Below the pieces are notes generated by a model that did not search any database, was not told the DNA's origin, and worked only from the letters and a program-made list of their open reading frames with translations. Of a stretch of DNA of 64,000 bases, positions 21,131-33,991 are shown piece after piece. The stretch comes from Chytridium lagenaria (taxonomy: Eukaryota > Chytridiomycota > Chytridiomycetes > Chytridiales > Chytridiaceae). Numbering within the stretch: position 1 is the stretch's first letter; each line of letters starts with the position of its first letter. The position numbers and the translations under genes are program-made. The stretch lies in contig JAHLKC010000009.1 of NCBI GenBank assembly GCA_025449115.1, positions 124,001-188,000 of the forward strand, read 5' to 3'.

Positions 21131-22394
21131 AAATGGAAAAGTATTATTTTTATCCAAAAGTACGTATCAAGAAGTATATTATATGAGAATCATGGATAAA
21201 GTGTAACAGGAGAAGCTGGGGTATTTTCCCTTCATCCCCTGTTTCTGCATTGTAAAGTCGACCTCAGTGTCACCTTATGATCACATACCGCCTCTATCCA
21301 CTTCAGCAATTAAAAGCAACCGCTTAGTTTATAATAATACCGTTAACGTCGAAAACTTTACACATTTATTCAATAACAACATATTTATCCAAATCGTTCG
21401 TTTTGTCGCGTTCAATTCCATATAAAGTTAAACGCTGTCACCTTTAAATCTACACTGCATTCGGTCAGTGGGCTTGTTTTGCTACATGGTCTATGGGAGT
21501 CATGACCCACTTCAGCATCGATGCTGAAGTTAGATGTAGACGGCAAAAGAAGACGAGCATTAATATAATGTTATCCCATGTATCGTTGTTAAAGAAACAA
21601 AAACCCTCCAGTTTTAACGCGTGTTTTGAATGGTGCAGCTCTCAAAAGGCTGATGGTTGAGGTGGTGGTTAAATGATGCTGATTCGCTGCATAGCGTACA
21701 TCCAAAAAGTTTTCATAGCCTTGTCAATAAAATACGCTTAATTATATTTGCGGGTAGCGAAGAAACTGATGATGTTTTCTAATTTAAATATTCAGAAGTA
21801 TGAATATCTGAAACTCACAAATATCCGAGATTGGTAGAGACACTGCAAGGAAATGCTTAACGACATTATGCGGCTTTACGAAGAAAATCGACAAACATAG
21901 AAGGAAAGTACTTTAGTTGAAGGGTCTTATCAACCTTGTTCATTACGCGGTTGATCACGAAAGAACCTTTATTAGTTGATCATCCAGCAATTTATTAAAA
22001 TTGACAACCTCAGTGCAGAAGAACATTGCTTTTAGGCGGGTCTGGGCGGGCTGAACCTGAAGCCCTACTGGACACTGGACACTGGCCGACCATTAATAAG
22101 AGCAGATTCTAATTGTACTACACATAGGGTTAAATATTCCGGGAGGGGAAAGAACGTCATGTGTAACCAAAGTAAATATACGAGGATTTTCTTTATTTCT
22201 ACTCTAGAGATTTCTTTCTACTGCTGGGTCGCGTGAGTACCTATCCTTGGAACGTTGTTTTTCCGGGCTATTTTGGGTGAAGGAGACGACGTCCCCCCTT
22301 CTCTCTCTGTTCTTCCTTGTTTCCTCCCCTCTGCTTTACCCCGTGAAACTCCCCTTAGGATTTTGTTCCACATCTATTCCAGGTGTGTTGTAAT
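21131..22394. other. Gene-free stretch
   Basis: No coding frame I can support. Near 22050-22100 there is a short GACACTG duplication. From 22230 to 22380 it is pyrimidine-rich with several CCCC/TTCC runs, reminiscent of an LTR or promoter edge but without a recognisable partner in this window. Confidence 0.4.
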
Positions 22395-22586
22395 GGTCAT
22401 ATTACGGCATTCACAACGTATTTGATGTCAGTTGAATTGGATAGCACCATAAAGATTTCAGTGGGTGATGAAAAAGTTTGTTGGAGTCTTGATGAGTTTT
22501 GCAATGTTTTACTTGTTTTATTTGCGTATAAAGAAGTTACTGAGAAGCCCTTTGCTCCAGGCAGAAAAAAATCAAAGAACCCTTAA
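22395..22586 (+). CDS. Short ORF of unknown function
   Basis: ATG at 22395-22397 of a frame that opens slightly earlier; it runs to a stop at 22584-22586. The product contains SVELDSTIKISVGDEKVCW and FCNVLLVLFAYKEV, which look protein-like. A CAG acceptor lies just upstream at about 22379-22381, so it could be an internal exon of an otherwise lost gene. Not recognised. Confidence 0.2.
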   Translation, partial: GHITAFTTYLMSVELDSTIKISVGDEKVCWSLDEFCNVLLVLFAYKEVTEKPFAPGRKKSKNP

Positions 22587-23477
22587 TTATCAGAATATAC
22601 AAACAATAATCGAAAGATAAGGACGGAGGTATCGTAAAATTAGAACGAAGTCAAAAACAAATTACTCATATATCAAACAGTTACGTTACAGGAGAACGCA
22701 GGATGCCAATCGAGAACTTGACAAGTGCGCGTTGATGCATTGAGCCATGATTACGGTCCGTTCTGTTCTTGATGTGACACCACACATTGCCTTTGGGGTA
22801 CGCGTAGTACGTCTCAGCTTGTGAGTCTATCAAAGGGCTGACTCAGAAAGAAGTGGAACGGGGACGCTTCAATTAGCTTTTTCAGTGATTCTGTTACAGT
22901 TTTTTATTCCTTTCTCTTTAATATTATTATTGTTATTATTGGGTCATCATAAATACGCTACTTCATGCATCTTCTTGGCTACCTAGTGCATAATTCCTTA
23001 AATTCCAGACTGATTCGAGGATGTCTACCTTTGGAATATTTATAAGTGGAAAGCTTTCTATTGTCATTATTAGCTGTTGATTGAATCTTTCCCAATATTT
23101 TTTTATAGGTATAATATATACAAAGTAATAACAATATAAACGCTGACATTTATTGCAGGAAATATATAGGTCAAAGTATATACCTGTAGGTAGATTGTAG
23201 AAAGTTTCGGTGTTGTGACACAGACCTTCTCACACATCTGACTTTTTATGTTTTTATTTTTGGGGTTTCTTGTTCCAGACAGATCGGTATAAATCTTATA
23301 TAGAATATTTCTGTTCCAGACAATTCTTAATGTGTGTATCACCTGGATCTAGGCTTCTTGCTGTAAACAATTTCAAGATCCAGGCTTCTCGTTTGAAACT
23401 ATTTATTCAATCATATTAAATATTGAATATGTATCATTCATATATGCGTTATGTAAATTTTCACCCTTTTTTTTTTT

Positions 23478-23541
<64 letters not shown>

Positions 23542-24209
23542 CCCAATAAGACGGCCTGAAAGTATAAAAGCCAAAGACATTTTTCAATTTCCCGTTTCCT
23601 TTCACCCCCGCCTTTTTTATAACCCCCTCATCAACACAAAAAAAAAAAACCAAAAAACAAACCGATTCCCCAGTCATCCGCGGGAGTCTCTGAAGAAGCC
23701 ATCGCAAGCGTTTCTTCCCACATTAGCAACACACACTTGCACTTTCTCCAGGAGAGAGTGCGTTCACATTTACCCCACACTACTGTTTGATCAAAAAAAC
23801 GTAAGTGGAGGATCTTAATCTCTCCTTCTACTTCAACTTCATCATCCGTAACTGGGATGGACGAGTGGAAGATCCATCCTGCCAATGCCGTCGGCTTTGC
23901 GTAGTCGGCGCTGTGGAGAAGTCGGTTTTTGGAATGGGATTCACTTTAGGAGGTGGCTTGCAACATCGTCATGAATCGATCATTACTAGAGTCTTCAAGA
24001 AGCGGCTCTGCAGCACTTAAGTTCTGCTTAGTTCGCGAAAGTGGACGCTCCTCATATCATTCCTATGCGCCGCCCATTTACAGCTAAAGTTTTTAAAATC
24101 TAACCATTTTCCTTTTTCTTACTCTTGGTCTACCTTGTTATCGGATCCGCATCTGTTCTTCTGTTGCCATTATCAATACCGTCGTTCGAACACCAGTATT
24201 TATTCCATA
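22587..24209. other. Gene-free stretch and distal eEF3 upstream region
   Basis: AT-rich, with a very long T tract at 23481-23536. From about 23580 to 24200 it is pyrimidine-rich, as expected for the upstream region or leader of the highly expressed eEF3 gene. A strong donor-like GTAAGT lies at about 23800. Confidence 0.5.
23481..23536. repeat. 56-bp T homopolymer
   Basis: An uninterrupted run of T, preceded by a further T-rich stretch from 23467. Its exact length is unlikely to be reliable in any assembly. Confidence 0.85.
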
Positions 24210-24635
24210 ATGGTGAGCTTCTCGTTCCTCTCCCCACATCCATCCTGCAGCAGTTCTTTTTATGCGCTTCCGTCTCCTTATATCCTTCGGACATCATCAT
24301 CGTCTGTGATTGTGTTTTGTTTACTCCGTAGTGTATGTCGTCGTGATTGGTAGCACTTTTGAGTGCCTCCCATCATTTGACGCCCATCGCTAGCAACGGA
24401 GCGAAAGCCCCTCTGTCAGCGGAGACCAAATAATTTCACGTGCACGGAGCGTTTATTGGCCATTGAGGGTGTGGCGCATGGTTTTTTCTTCAGTTTTTTT
24501 TTTTTTTTGGTTGACGGCTCTGGGGTTGTCTGTACAACAATGGGGTTGTCAGCGTAACTGTCCAACGTTTTTCCTACAATTTATCCCATCTGCAACCTTT
24601 TTTTTTCCTTGTTCCTGTCTAACGTTTATCTGGAA

Positions 24636-27600
24636 ATGCAGTCTGGAAAAGACGACAAAGTTGTTACTCTCGTTGCTGAGCTTTTGGTGACCCTCACAAC
24701 GGCCAAGACTGCCGATGACCGCAAGACGGCTGCCACCGAATTGGCTGGCATTGTCAAGTCTGCCGGCGTGTTCAAGAGCTTCAAGACCTATGCCATTACG
24801 GACAAGTTGAAGAAAGCTGCTGAGGACAAGAAAAACGCGGTTGCCCGTGAAGCTGCCATGGTCGCTTACGGTGCTATCGCCGAGTCTCTTGGTCGCTCTG
24901 GTGAGCCCTACATGCTTCAGGCTCTTCCCGTCGTCCTCAACTCCCTCGGTGACAAGATGGTCCCCGTTCGTGCTGCTGCCGACGTTGCCGCTAAGGCTCT
25001 CCTTTCCCACGCTGCCGCCTACTGTGTCAAGAACTTCGTCCCTGTCCTCCTTGAGCAGCTTACGAACGAGAAGAAGTGGCAGACTAAGGTTGGATCGCTC
25101 CAGATTCTTTCTTCCTTCTCCGCCACTGCCCCCTCTCAGATTGCGGCGTGCCTTCCCGAGATTGTGCCCGCGGTTCTGACTGTATGTGGGACACGAAGCC
25201 GAGGTGAGATTAATTCATGAATGTTCTTTTTCTTCATAATTCTGACTTAATGTTGACTTTTCGTATAGGTTGGTGAGGCTGCCACGAGCTGCTTGACCGA
25301 GTGTACCGGTACCATCGCCAACATCGATATTATTCCCTTCCTTCCCGCCCTCGTATCCTGCATTGCCCGCCCACAGGAAGTCCCGAGACTGTCCACAAGC
25401 TCTCTTCCACCACCTTTGTGCAACAGGTCGAGGCCCCTACCCTTGCTATTATGGTTCCCGTCCTTAACCGTGGTCTTGCTGAGCGTGCCCCCGCTGTCCT
25501 CCGTCAGTGCGCTGTGATCATTGACAACATGTGCAAGCTTGTTGAGAACCCCGCTGATGCTCATCAGTTCGTCCCTAAGCTCATGCCCGGTCTTGAGCGT
25601 GTGGCTGATATTTCTGCTGACCCTGAGCTCCGTGCCGTTGCTGAGAGTGCCCAAAAGACCCTCATCAAGGTTGGTGGTAACGAGTCGACCGCAGAGTTTG
25701 CTGTCAAACACGAGACTGTCGATGCCGTCCTTGCTGTTGTCAAGGAGCAGATCAAGAAGGCCGCCCCCTCCACCAAGATTGACGAGTTCGCCAACGTCAC
25801 TGTTAAGTACGTTGCCGGTAACGTCCTTGCCCTCTACCTCGCTCGCGTCTTTGACGCGGCCGAATGGAACAACACCTACGTCAAGCCCTACCTTATTAAC
25901 TTCATTCCTGACGCCGCCGCCGACGCTGTTGTCAAGGCTCTCATCCCCTACTACGAGGAGCTCGACAGGATCAAGGAGTCCAAGAAGATAAAGGAGGACG
26001 AGGATGATGGCAAGGAGGTTCTTTGCGACTGTGAGTTCTCCCTCGCCTACGGTGGTATGATTCTTCTCAACAACACCAAGTTCCGTCTTCACCGTGGTTC
26101 CCGTTACGGTCTTTGCGGCCCTAACGGTTGTGGAAAGACCACCCTCATGCGTGCCATCGCCAACGGACAGGTTGAGAACTTCCCCCGCCCGAGGAGCTTA
26201 AGACTGTCTTCGTCGAGCACAACCTTCAGGCTGAGGAGGCTGACTTCCCCGTTCTTGATTTCATTTCTAACGACGAGAAGGTTAAGGAGATGTGTGATCG
26301 CGTTGCCGTTGAGAAGACCCTCCGTGGCGTCGGATTTGACGACGACAAGCTTAAGCAGGCCGTTGGTTCGCTTTCCGGTGGTTGGAAGATGAAGCTCGAA
26401 CTTGCTCGTGCTATGATCTTGAACGCTGACATCATGTTGCTTGATGAGCCTACCAACCACTTGGACGTCACCAACGTCGCCTGGTTGGAGGCCTACCTCA
26501 CTGGCCTTACTCACGTTACCTGCATGATCGTCTCCCACGACTCCGGTTTCCTTGACCGTGTGTGCACGCACATTATCCACTACGAGAACAGGAAGTTGAA
26601 GACCTACAAGGGCAACTTGTCCAAGTTCGTCGAGGCTGTGCCTGAGGCCAGGTCTTACTACGACCTTGACGCGTCCGTTCTTAAGTTCAAGTTCCCTGAG
26701 CCTGGTTTCCTTGAGGGTGTTAAGTCCAAGGACAAGGCCATCTTGAAGATGGCGCGTGTTGGATACACCTACCCCGGTGCCACCAAGCAGTCTCTCTTCG
26801 ACATTACTCTCCAGTGTTCTCTTAACTCTCGTGTTGCCGTTGTTGGACCCAACGGTGCTGGAAAGGTATGTTTCCAAGCGTCTATACATGTTTCCAAGCG
26901 TCTATACCCGTTTTTTCCAAATTCGTTGTACTATATCGCTGACCATATATCTTTGTTTTCTAGTCTACCATGATTAAGGTCCTTACCGGAGAAGCCGAGC
27001 CTCAGGAAGGTGAGGTGTACAAGCACCCTAACCTTCGTATTGCCTACGTCGCCCAACACGCTTTCCACCACATTGAACAGCACCTTGACAAGACTGCCAA
27101 TGAGTACATCCGTTGGCGTTACGCCTACGGTGAGGACCGTGAGCTCCTTGCCAAGGCTACTCGTCAAATGACTGAGGAGGACGAAAAACAGATGGCGAAG
27201 GTGCTTGTTATTGAGGGTGTGAAGTACGTCATGGAAGACATTGTTGGTCGTCGTAAGGCCAAGCGTTCATACGAGTACGAGGTCAAGTGGATTGGCAAGT
27301 CTTGGACGACAACATCTGGTTGACTCGTGAGAAGCTTGAGGCCGAGGGTTACCAGAAGGTTCTCCAGGCTTACGATGACAAGGAGGCCGCCAGGGCTGGT
27401 ATGTACATTCGCCCGTTGACCTCCAAGAACGTTGAGCAGCAGCTTGAGGACTGTGGTCTCCCTGCTGAATTCGCTACCCACTCCCGTATGCGTGGTCTTT
27501 CTGGTGGTCAGAAGGTTAAAGTCGTCCTTGCCGCCGCTATGTGGTACAACCCCCACATGTTGATCATGGACGAGCCTACCAACTTCTTGGATCGTGACTC

Positions 27601-27927
27601 TCTCGGTGCCCTTGCTGGCGCCATCAAGGACTACGGTGGTGGTGTGTTGCTCATCACTCACAACCACGAGTTCGCCAAGCACATTTGCCCTGAGCAATGG
27701 CACGTTGACGCTGGTCGCCTTACCATCACCGGCGCCAAGGAATCTTCAACCAAGGAGAAGATTGAGCAGAAGGAGGAGACCACCCGTATCGACCAGTTCG
27801 GTAACGTTGAGAAGGTGAAGTCGACCAGGAAGTTGACCAGGAAGGAGCTCAATTGAAGGAGAAGAAGAAGAAGATTGCCGCCAAGGAGGGTCTCAAGTAC
27901 GAGGACTCTGACGAGGAAGATCTTTGA
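24636..27927 (+). CDS. TEF3: Translation elongation factor 3 (eEF3), fungal ABC-F ATPase
   Basis: eEF3 is the fungal ribosome-bound ATPase that helps release E-site tRNA during elongation. Order: N-terminal HEAT repeats (24640-25700); four-helix region; ABC1 with Walker A GPNGCGKTT (~26125), signature LSGGWKMK (~26377), Walker B MLLDEPTNHLD (~26430); ABC2 with Walker A GPNGAGKST split by an intron (26865-26963), the chromodomain insertion YEYEVKWIGKS (~27270), signature LSGGQKVK (~27495) and Walker B MDEPTNFLD (~27568); lysine-rich end KEKKKKIAAKEG, then a stop at 27925-27927. Codon use is strongly biased to C-ending codons, as in a highly expressed gene. One-base losses near 25180, 25385, 26188, 27300 and 27853 break the frame inside conserved motifs. 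Start: ATG at 24636 gives MQSGKDD. Alternatively the AG at 24640-24641 is an acceptor and the true ATG is 24210-24212, giving MSGKDD (see findings). Confidence 0.97.
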
Positions 27928-28984
27928 TTCAGTCACCGCGTCATCATCTTATCTCTGCCCCTCACCTCCTAGTTCTTTTTGTCTTTACACTCGTGCAACA
28001 CACACACCTATTCCCCCTTTTAGACTTGTGCGAGTGCTCTCCACCTTGTTGTCCTTGCAAAGCGTTTTCGTTGTTGTTTATCATGCTTTAAGCTGTGTTT
28101 TTAATTATGTCTTTTGATTTATCTCATCTTGTGTTAATCCCTTTTTTTTTTTATAAAAGAGGTTTTTTCCCACATTATCTTATTAGTAATGTGCTACTTT
28201 CTTTCTTTTTCTTTTGGTTCGTTTGGTGAACCAGTTTGAGTGCCCGTTTGATTTTGCTTTTTAGTTTGGAAGAGTGAAATAGATTAATCTTCAACCAAAT
28301 GTGAAATACTTTTCAGTGAGAAATAGTTGCTAAAAAGAGGCGGACAGTTTTCACGAAGGTCAAAAAGTATAAATAATATTATGATATGTACTCCATGGAA
28401 GATGGCGATAGTAGATTAGTAAATCTAGGTTGTTTTCTAGGATAGAACCAAGAAGTTTTGTATTTGGCTATGGTGTGGCATAAAGGCTCAAAAATTGTTA
28501 TTTGTTGTGCCTTAAGAGAAATGACGGAGGTGGTCGATTTTATTGTTGGTCGTAGAGAAATGATGAGCCTGTATTTTACATATTTCTTACCTAATTGATG
28601 AATCTACACTCTATCGCGGCCACAGTTACTTCTAAGATTGAATATCGACGACATGTTAAAAAATAAAATAAAAACAGCCCGCTTATAGTAACGCAAATTT
28701 GGTTAATGCCGAATGAAGTAAGCTTTCCGATTATTTAAGTTCTAGGTAAAGTTTAAAAGAGCCCACCTGATTGAAAATCTCTTGATTAGCAACGAAAACA
28801 AAAATTTGATCTATTGACGCCCTCCAAGCCTCCCCTCGACCATCAGCCTTTACCCATCCTAATCCGGTTGAAGGACATGCATCCACAAGCTATAAGATAC
28901 CAGCTTATTAGCTGTAGCTCCTGAAATGCGAGCAAAGGAAGTACAGACGTCCCATGCTGCACCATAAACGTCTCACGCGTCTTT
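27928..28984. other. Gene-free stretch downstream of eEF3
   Basis: T-rich eEF3 3' region to about 28250, then AT-rich sequence in which I see no gene. Confidence 0.5.
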
Positions 28985-29097
28985 GACTGTATCAGTTGTA
29001 TCAAGGCGGAAGCTTATTCCGCGATAAGCAAGGATTATGAGGATGATTCTGGTGAGGAAACCGACTCGATGGATTGCATTGTAAATTACAATGCGCT
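28985..29097 (+). pseudogene. Second copy of the acidic Ser/Asp coding tail
   Basis: The frame reads ISCIKAEAYSAISKDY, then EDDSGEETDSMDCI, ending at a stop at about 29097. The stretch from about 29040 to 29082 matches the minus-strand tail near 17745-17790 closely at the DNA level (about 37 of 43 bases by eye). Upstream of it I can see no certain start or domain. Probably a fragment of the same dispersed sequence. Confidence 0.4.
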
Positions 29098-30902
29098 ATA
29101 ATAGAAAGTTCTGCTCTTTTTTTAACGGGTGTTTTTAAAAACATCTCGAGCTTACCCGTTTTTTTAGTGATTAATTCTTCACTTGCTGTTTGGGCGTGGC
29201 ATAGATATCATGGTTTTTATCTATTCCAATATCTTTCTCTTATTGGATTTTCACTCACTTTTGGGACTCAGGTTGCTTCGATACGCTCTTGACTGTGGTT
29301 ACGGCTTTTGTTTATTGTTCTGATGAGCGCTATGTTTGTTTTTATGCTTGACTTGCGTTTTACTCCCCTATCCCTAGCGTTACTCTCCTCACAGCTCTTA
29401 ACCTATACACCTGAAATTGTGTTTTGTTTCGTTGAGGAGTTTTGTTTTGATTTAGATGCTCTTTTTTACTTCACCACGTACATTCCTCCACGTCACTCTT
29501 ATCCGTTTGACACTTTGGGTTTCTTTCGGTGGTATACGAGGGATTTTTTTCTCGTTTTGCGGTTTGTTTTTATTTTACGGTATCTCTCTCTGCCTTTTTG
29601 AGTTGTTGAATACCTATTTCTATTGTTTTTTCTCGAAAGGTGATGGAGTTTGCTGATTGTGGTAGTGGTTCTCACACGCCCCTCAACCCCTTTGTAGTTG
29701 ACCTTGGGCTGTCACCCACCGCTTTTCATGCACTTTCTTTTGATTTAGAAGTTTCTTCATTCTTTGTTCTTTGTAATCACCCTCACTTTTGCATTTGTAA
29801 CCTTTTGGTGTGAACATTTTTGTTTATAATAAATATATCATTACTATTGCAGAGCTACTTTTGCAATTAAGTGTACTAGTCAGTAGTAATTCGCGCAATT
29901 AACTCTATATTCACCAAATACTTATTATTGTTCAAGGTCGAGCTTGCCACTTTTCATCATGTTATTAACTTTTTGTCACTCCCTTATTAAAGTTAATTCA
30001 TGTTCATGGCTATACGATTTAGCCTCCATTATCATTAATGTTTTAATCCACGTACTATGTATTTAACTTTACGTAAGTACCTGATACATTCAATTCAAAT
30101 CTGATGCTATTTCATGATGTAAAAAAAAAATGATACGTTTTTTTATCACAATGCCGTAAACAGAAGAGAATGGATGGATGATGCCGAATAGCAATGAAAA
30201 TATGTAGACCACGTGTCCGAAAACGAGCGAGACAAATTAATAATAAATGAATTGTAGAAACATGGCGGCTTCTATGTTCTGTTCAATTTAAAGTGAAAAC
30301 ACTTTAAGGCGAACTTACACTCAAACGGCAATTAAATTGCAATCAAATTGCATGCAACAACCATTGGATGTTTCACTGAATTTCCAATCTCTTTAAATCT
30401 AAGCAATCAAGACATCACAGGAAAGATATATTTTATGGACATCCCTCCGCATCTTCCACACCCATCTCAAAACCATCACAAAAAAAAGAAAAAGAAAGAG
30501 AGGAAGGAACCACCAATGCATAAAACAAAAAAAAGGTGCACAATCACCCAATGGCGTGAAATAGAAAAGAGGCGACCAGAAACCTAGAAAAAAACGGTTC
30601 AAAACAAAGAATTACGAAGAAACAAAACAACCTAATGGAACGATGAGGAAGTGGGTAGCGACCACGAACAAAATAAAGAAATATGGAAAAAAGACGCCAT
30701 ATGTGTGGTTTTTCTTCTAAAAAAAGTGCCCTTGTCAAAAACAAACAAAAAAAAATAAGAAAACAAGAAATCATATGTGTGCAGCCTTTCTCAAACCCCA
30801 GCACAAAAAAAAACCTCTCTGAAAATAAAAAAGTTCCATAAACAACAAAGATGTTTGTAAAAGTTTTTGATAACAGATATAACATGAAAACCCCATCGCA
30901 AT
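29098..30902. other. Gene-free stretch with T-rich tract
   Basis: From 29100 to 29850 the plus strand is very T-rich and opens several hydrophobic frames that I regard as artefacts of composition. 30120-30902 is A-rich, the expected 3' region of the minus-strand RAB6 gene. Confidence 0.5.
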
Positions 30903-32211
<1,309 letters not shown>

Positions 32212-32338
32212 CTTCGAGATTATATGAAGCGGGAAAGGTGAAAAGTGAGGTGGGAAGCTTGACGAAACCAGAAAGGGAAGAAGATACAGTATATCTGTCG
32301 AAAAAGAAACAATATGATCAGGTTTTAATACTCCCAAA

Positions 32339-32613
32339 TTAGTTGCAAAGTGCATCATCCCAAAGACAAGCCGCAATCCCCATAACTCCAAAAGTCATCA
32401 ATCCAGACCTGAAATCAAACCCAAGCCGATCATACTCAATGCGCTTATCGTTACCATGAGACACTTTCAAAAAGGTGATGTGAGAGATGGGTGCCGCCCG
32501 AGCTTGCATCAAATGATCATCCACAAATCCATCTCCCAAAAGGGCCTTCCATCAAGGATCCCACATCCCCCATTGCACATCTCCCGCAACTGATCAATCC
32601 ATTTGCCTTCCAT
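32339..32613 (-). CDS. Possible small gene or exon, unknown function
   Basis: On the minus strand, MEGKWIDQLREMCNGGCGIL continues after a one-base shift as GDGFVDDHLMQARAAPISHI and then YDRLGFDFRSGLMTFGVMGI, ending CLWDDALCN (stop 32339-32341). It reads as protein-like and has a short hydrophobic stretch near the end, but I recognise no family. It lies between RAB6 and LSM5 and is co-oriented with both. It could belong to the RAB6 5' leader by chance. Confidence 0.3.
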
Positions 32614-33260
32614 GCCTTCAAACGCCGAGGTGTGGTGTATCTTACCTAGGGTAAACGAAAATGGGTGGGTGCAGGGCAGCGCAAGAAAAATAAGGCTATG
32701 AAATTTTTTTGGACGACGGTCGGCGAACTTCAACCGCAAAACAGAAAATGAAGGAGGTTGTGTATGGGTAAAGGTATATGCTTGTTGGGTTCCGTGCGTT
32801 AGCGCTGAAAATCGTTGGGAGTGGACTATTTTCGCAGGTAGGCCGTACTCAGGATAAGAACAGCATTTATTCAAAGTGAATCATGGTTTACGATGTGTTC
32901 TGTCTTAGCGGCCGGGATTTTGATTTTTAAGTGGTGGATCTACCTGTATAGGCGTATCCGAATCGTTGGAAAGTCGACGGTGAAAGAACTTTTTTAAAAT
33001 TATGAGAAATATTTAGGAAAATTGAAATTATTCATTGCTCTTCATTTCTGTTCAATATTCACAAAACCACAGCTAGTACTTCCCCCATCACCCTATCTAA
33101 TAAAACAATCACCGTGATATATTAATATGGACCGTTGATATGACCCTAAATGTCTGCGCAAGATCCAACGTTTTCTTCGTGTTTAGTATAGACAACTATT
33201 CTCCGGGCCCCTTTTCAAGAATTAGATTGTGTATCTAAACATTCTAGTCGTCTGGTCTAC
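32614..33260. other. Intergenic between LSM5 and the possible small gene
   Basis: AT-rich. Nothing I can support beyond the 3' region of LSM5. Confidence 0.45.
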
Positions 33261-33939
33261 TTACTCTCCTCCAGGAATAAGCTTTTATGTGTTGTTATTT
33301 TTTTTTTGTGGCGAAAAAACAGTAGTTAAAATTAGTTTTAGTCGAATAATTCCAAATGTGAGGAATTAGACTTCAAATGCACGTAAAACATCAAAAGTTT
33401 GAAGCTTGCAAAGACTTACCATACAAATGTTGTTTCCGTTAAGAAGAATTTGCTCTAACTTGGTAACAACACGGCCTCAGCTGTGTTCTCACTAAAACGC
33501 ATCAGATTCACTGTCATTTGATAAACAACTCTTACTATTCCGTAACATCCTCTAAAACCAATGTCTGTTTAGTATATTGAGAATAGTCCTTTGTTAGTCA
33601 TTTGTCTCATGCATCATAGCAAGTCCACACCAGTCAACGGTTTCCGGACAAAGACGAATCAGACATAATTATACTTACTGACGAAATCATCAAATCCGAG
33701 AAGAGTTCCAACAAACTCCTTCTCTGACTTCATCAAAACCCAGATGCGTGAACCAATGCACTTGTCCACCAGTTCTGGATTCAAAAAAGGAAAAGTTTTA
33801 GTAACTCTACTTCAACAGCATGCACTCGCCAAACTATTCATACTAAGGCCTTCATAGTTTCGGCCTCCCACGAATGCATGCAAGAATCTAATTGTAAACG
33901 TAGTCCAAGCTTACCCAAAGGAAGCAGGGCTGAAGCCAT
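33261..33939 (-). CDS. LSM5: U6 snRNA-associated Sm-like protein LSm5
   Basis: LSm5 is one of seven subunits of the LSm2-8 ring (U6 snRNA stability in splicing) and the LSm1-7 ring (cytoplasmic mRNA decay). The gene is short but split into five exons: MASALLPLE (ATG 33937-33939); then [20 protein letters not shown] and [11 protein letters not shown] (Sm1 motif); [29 protein letters not shown] (Sm2 motif); and a last exon LIPGGE (TAA 33261-33263). The first intron is 33775-33914. An extra T in the MVLEDV exon (~33568) and a missing G before GRVV (~33480) break the frame, again within conserved residues. Its ATG lies 52 nt from the ATG of the divergent RING gene, so the two must share a promoter region. 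Confidence 0.93.
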
Positions 33940-33991
33940 TGCGGATGCTGGTGTCGACATTTCTGAATCGCCTTTTTTCCAACAATCTCAA

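Noticed and set aside
23438..23818. Poly-Phe / poly-Lys ORFs across the T tract
   Set aside because: Pure artefacts of the 56-bp T homopolymer.
25521..25991. 156-codon alternative-frame ORF within eEF3
   Set aside because: Ser/Pro/Leu-rich product caused by the same codon bias; the true frame encodes recognisable eEF3.
25247..26889. Long minus-strand ORFs (281 and 261 codons) opposite eEF3
   Set aside because: They are antisense shadows. eEF3 uses strongly biased codons, which removes stops from the other strand; their products have no domain features.
29308..29656. Hydrophobic ORFs in a T-rich tract
   Set aside because: T-rich sequence produces Phe/Leu-rich frames by composition alone; no ATG-led gene structure or conservation seen.
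33878..33991. Upstream extension of the RING-gene frame
   Set aside because: It overlaps LSM5 exon 1 on the other strand and begins outside a plausible leader; the ATG at 33992 is a better start.
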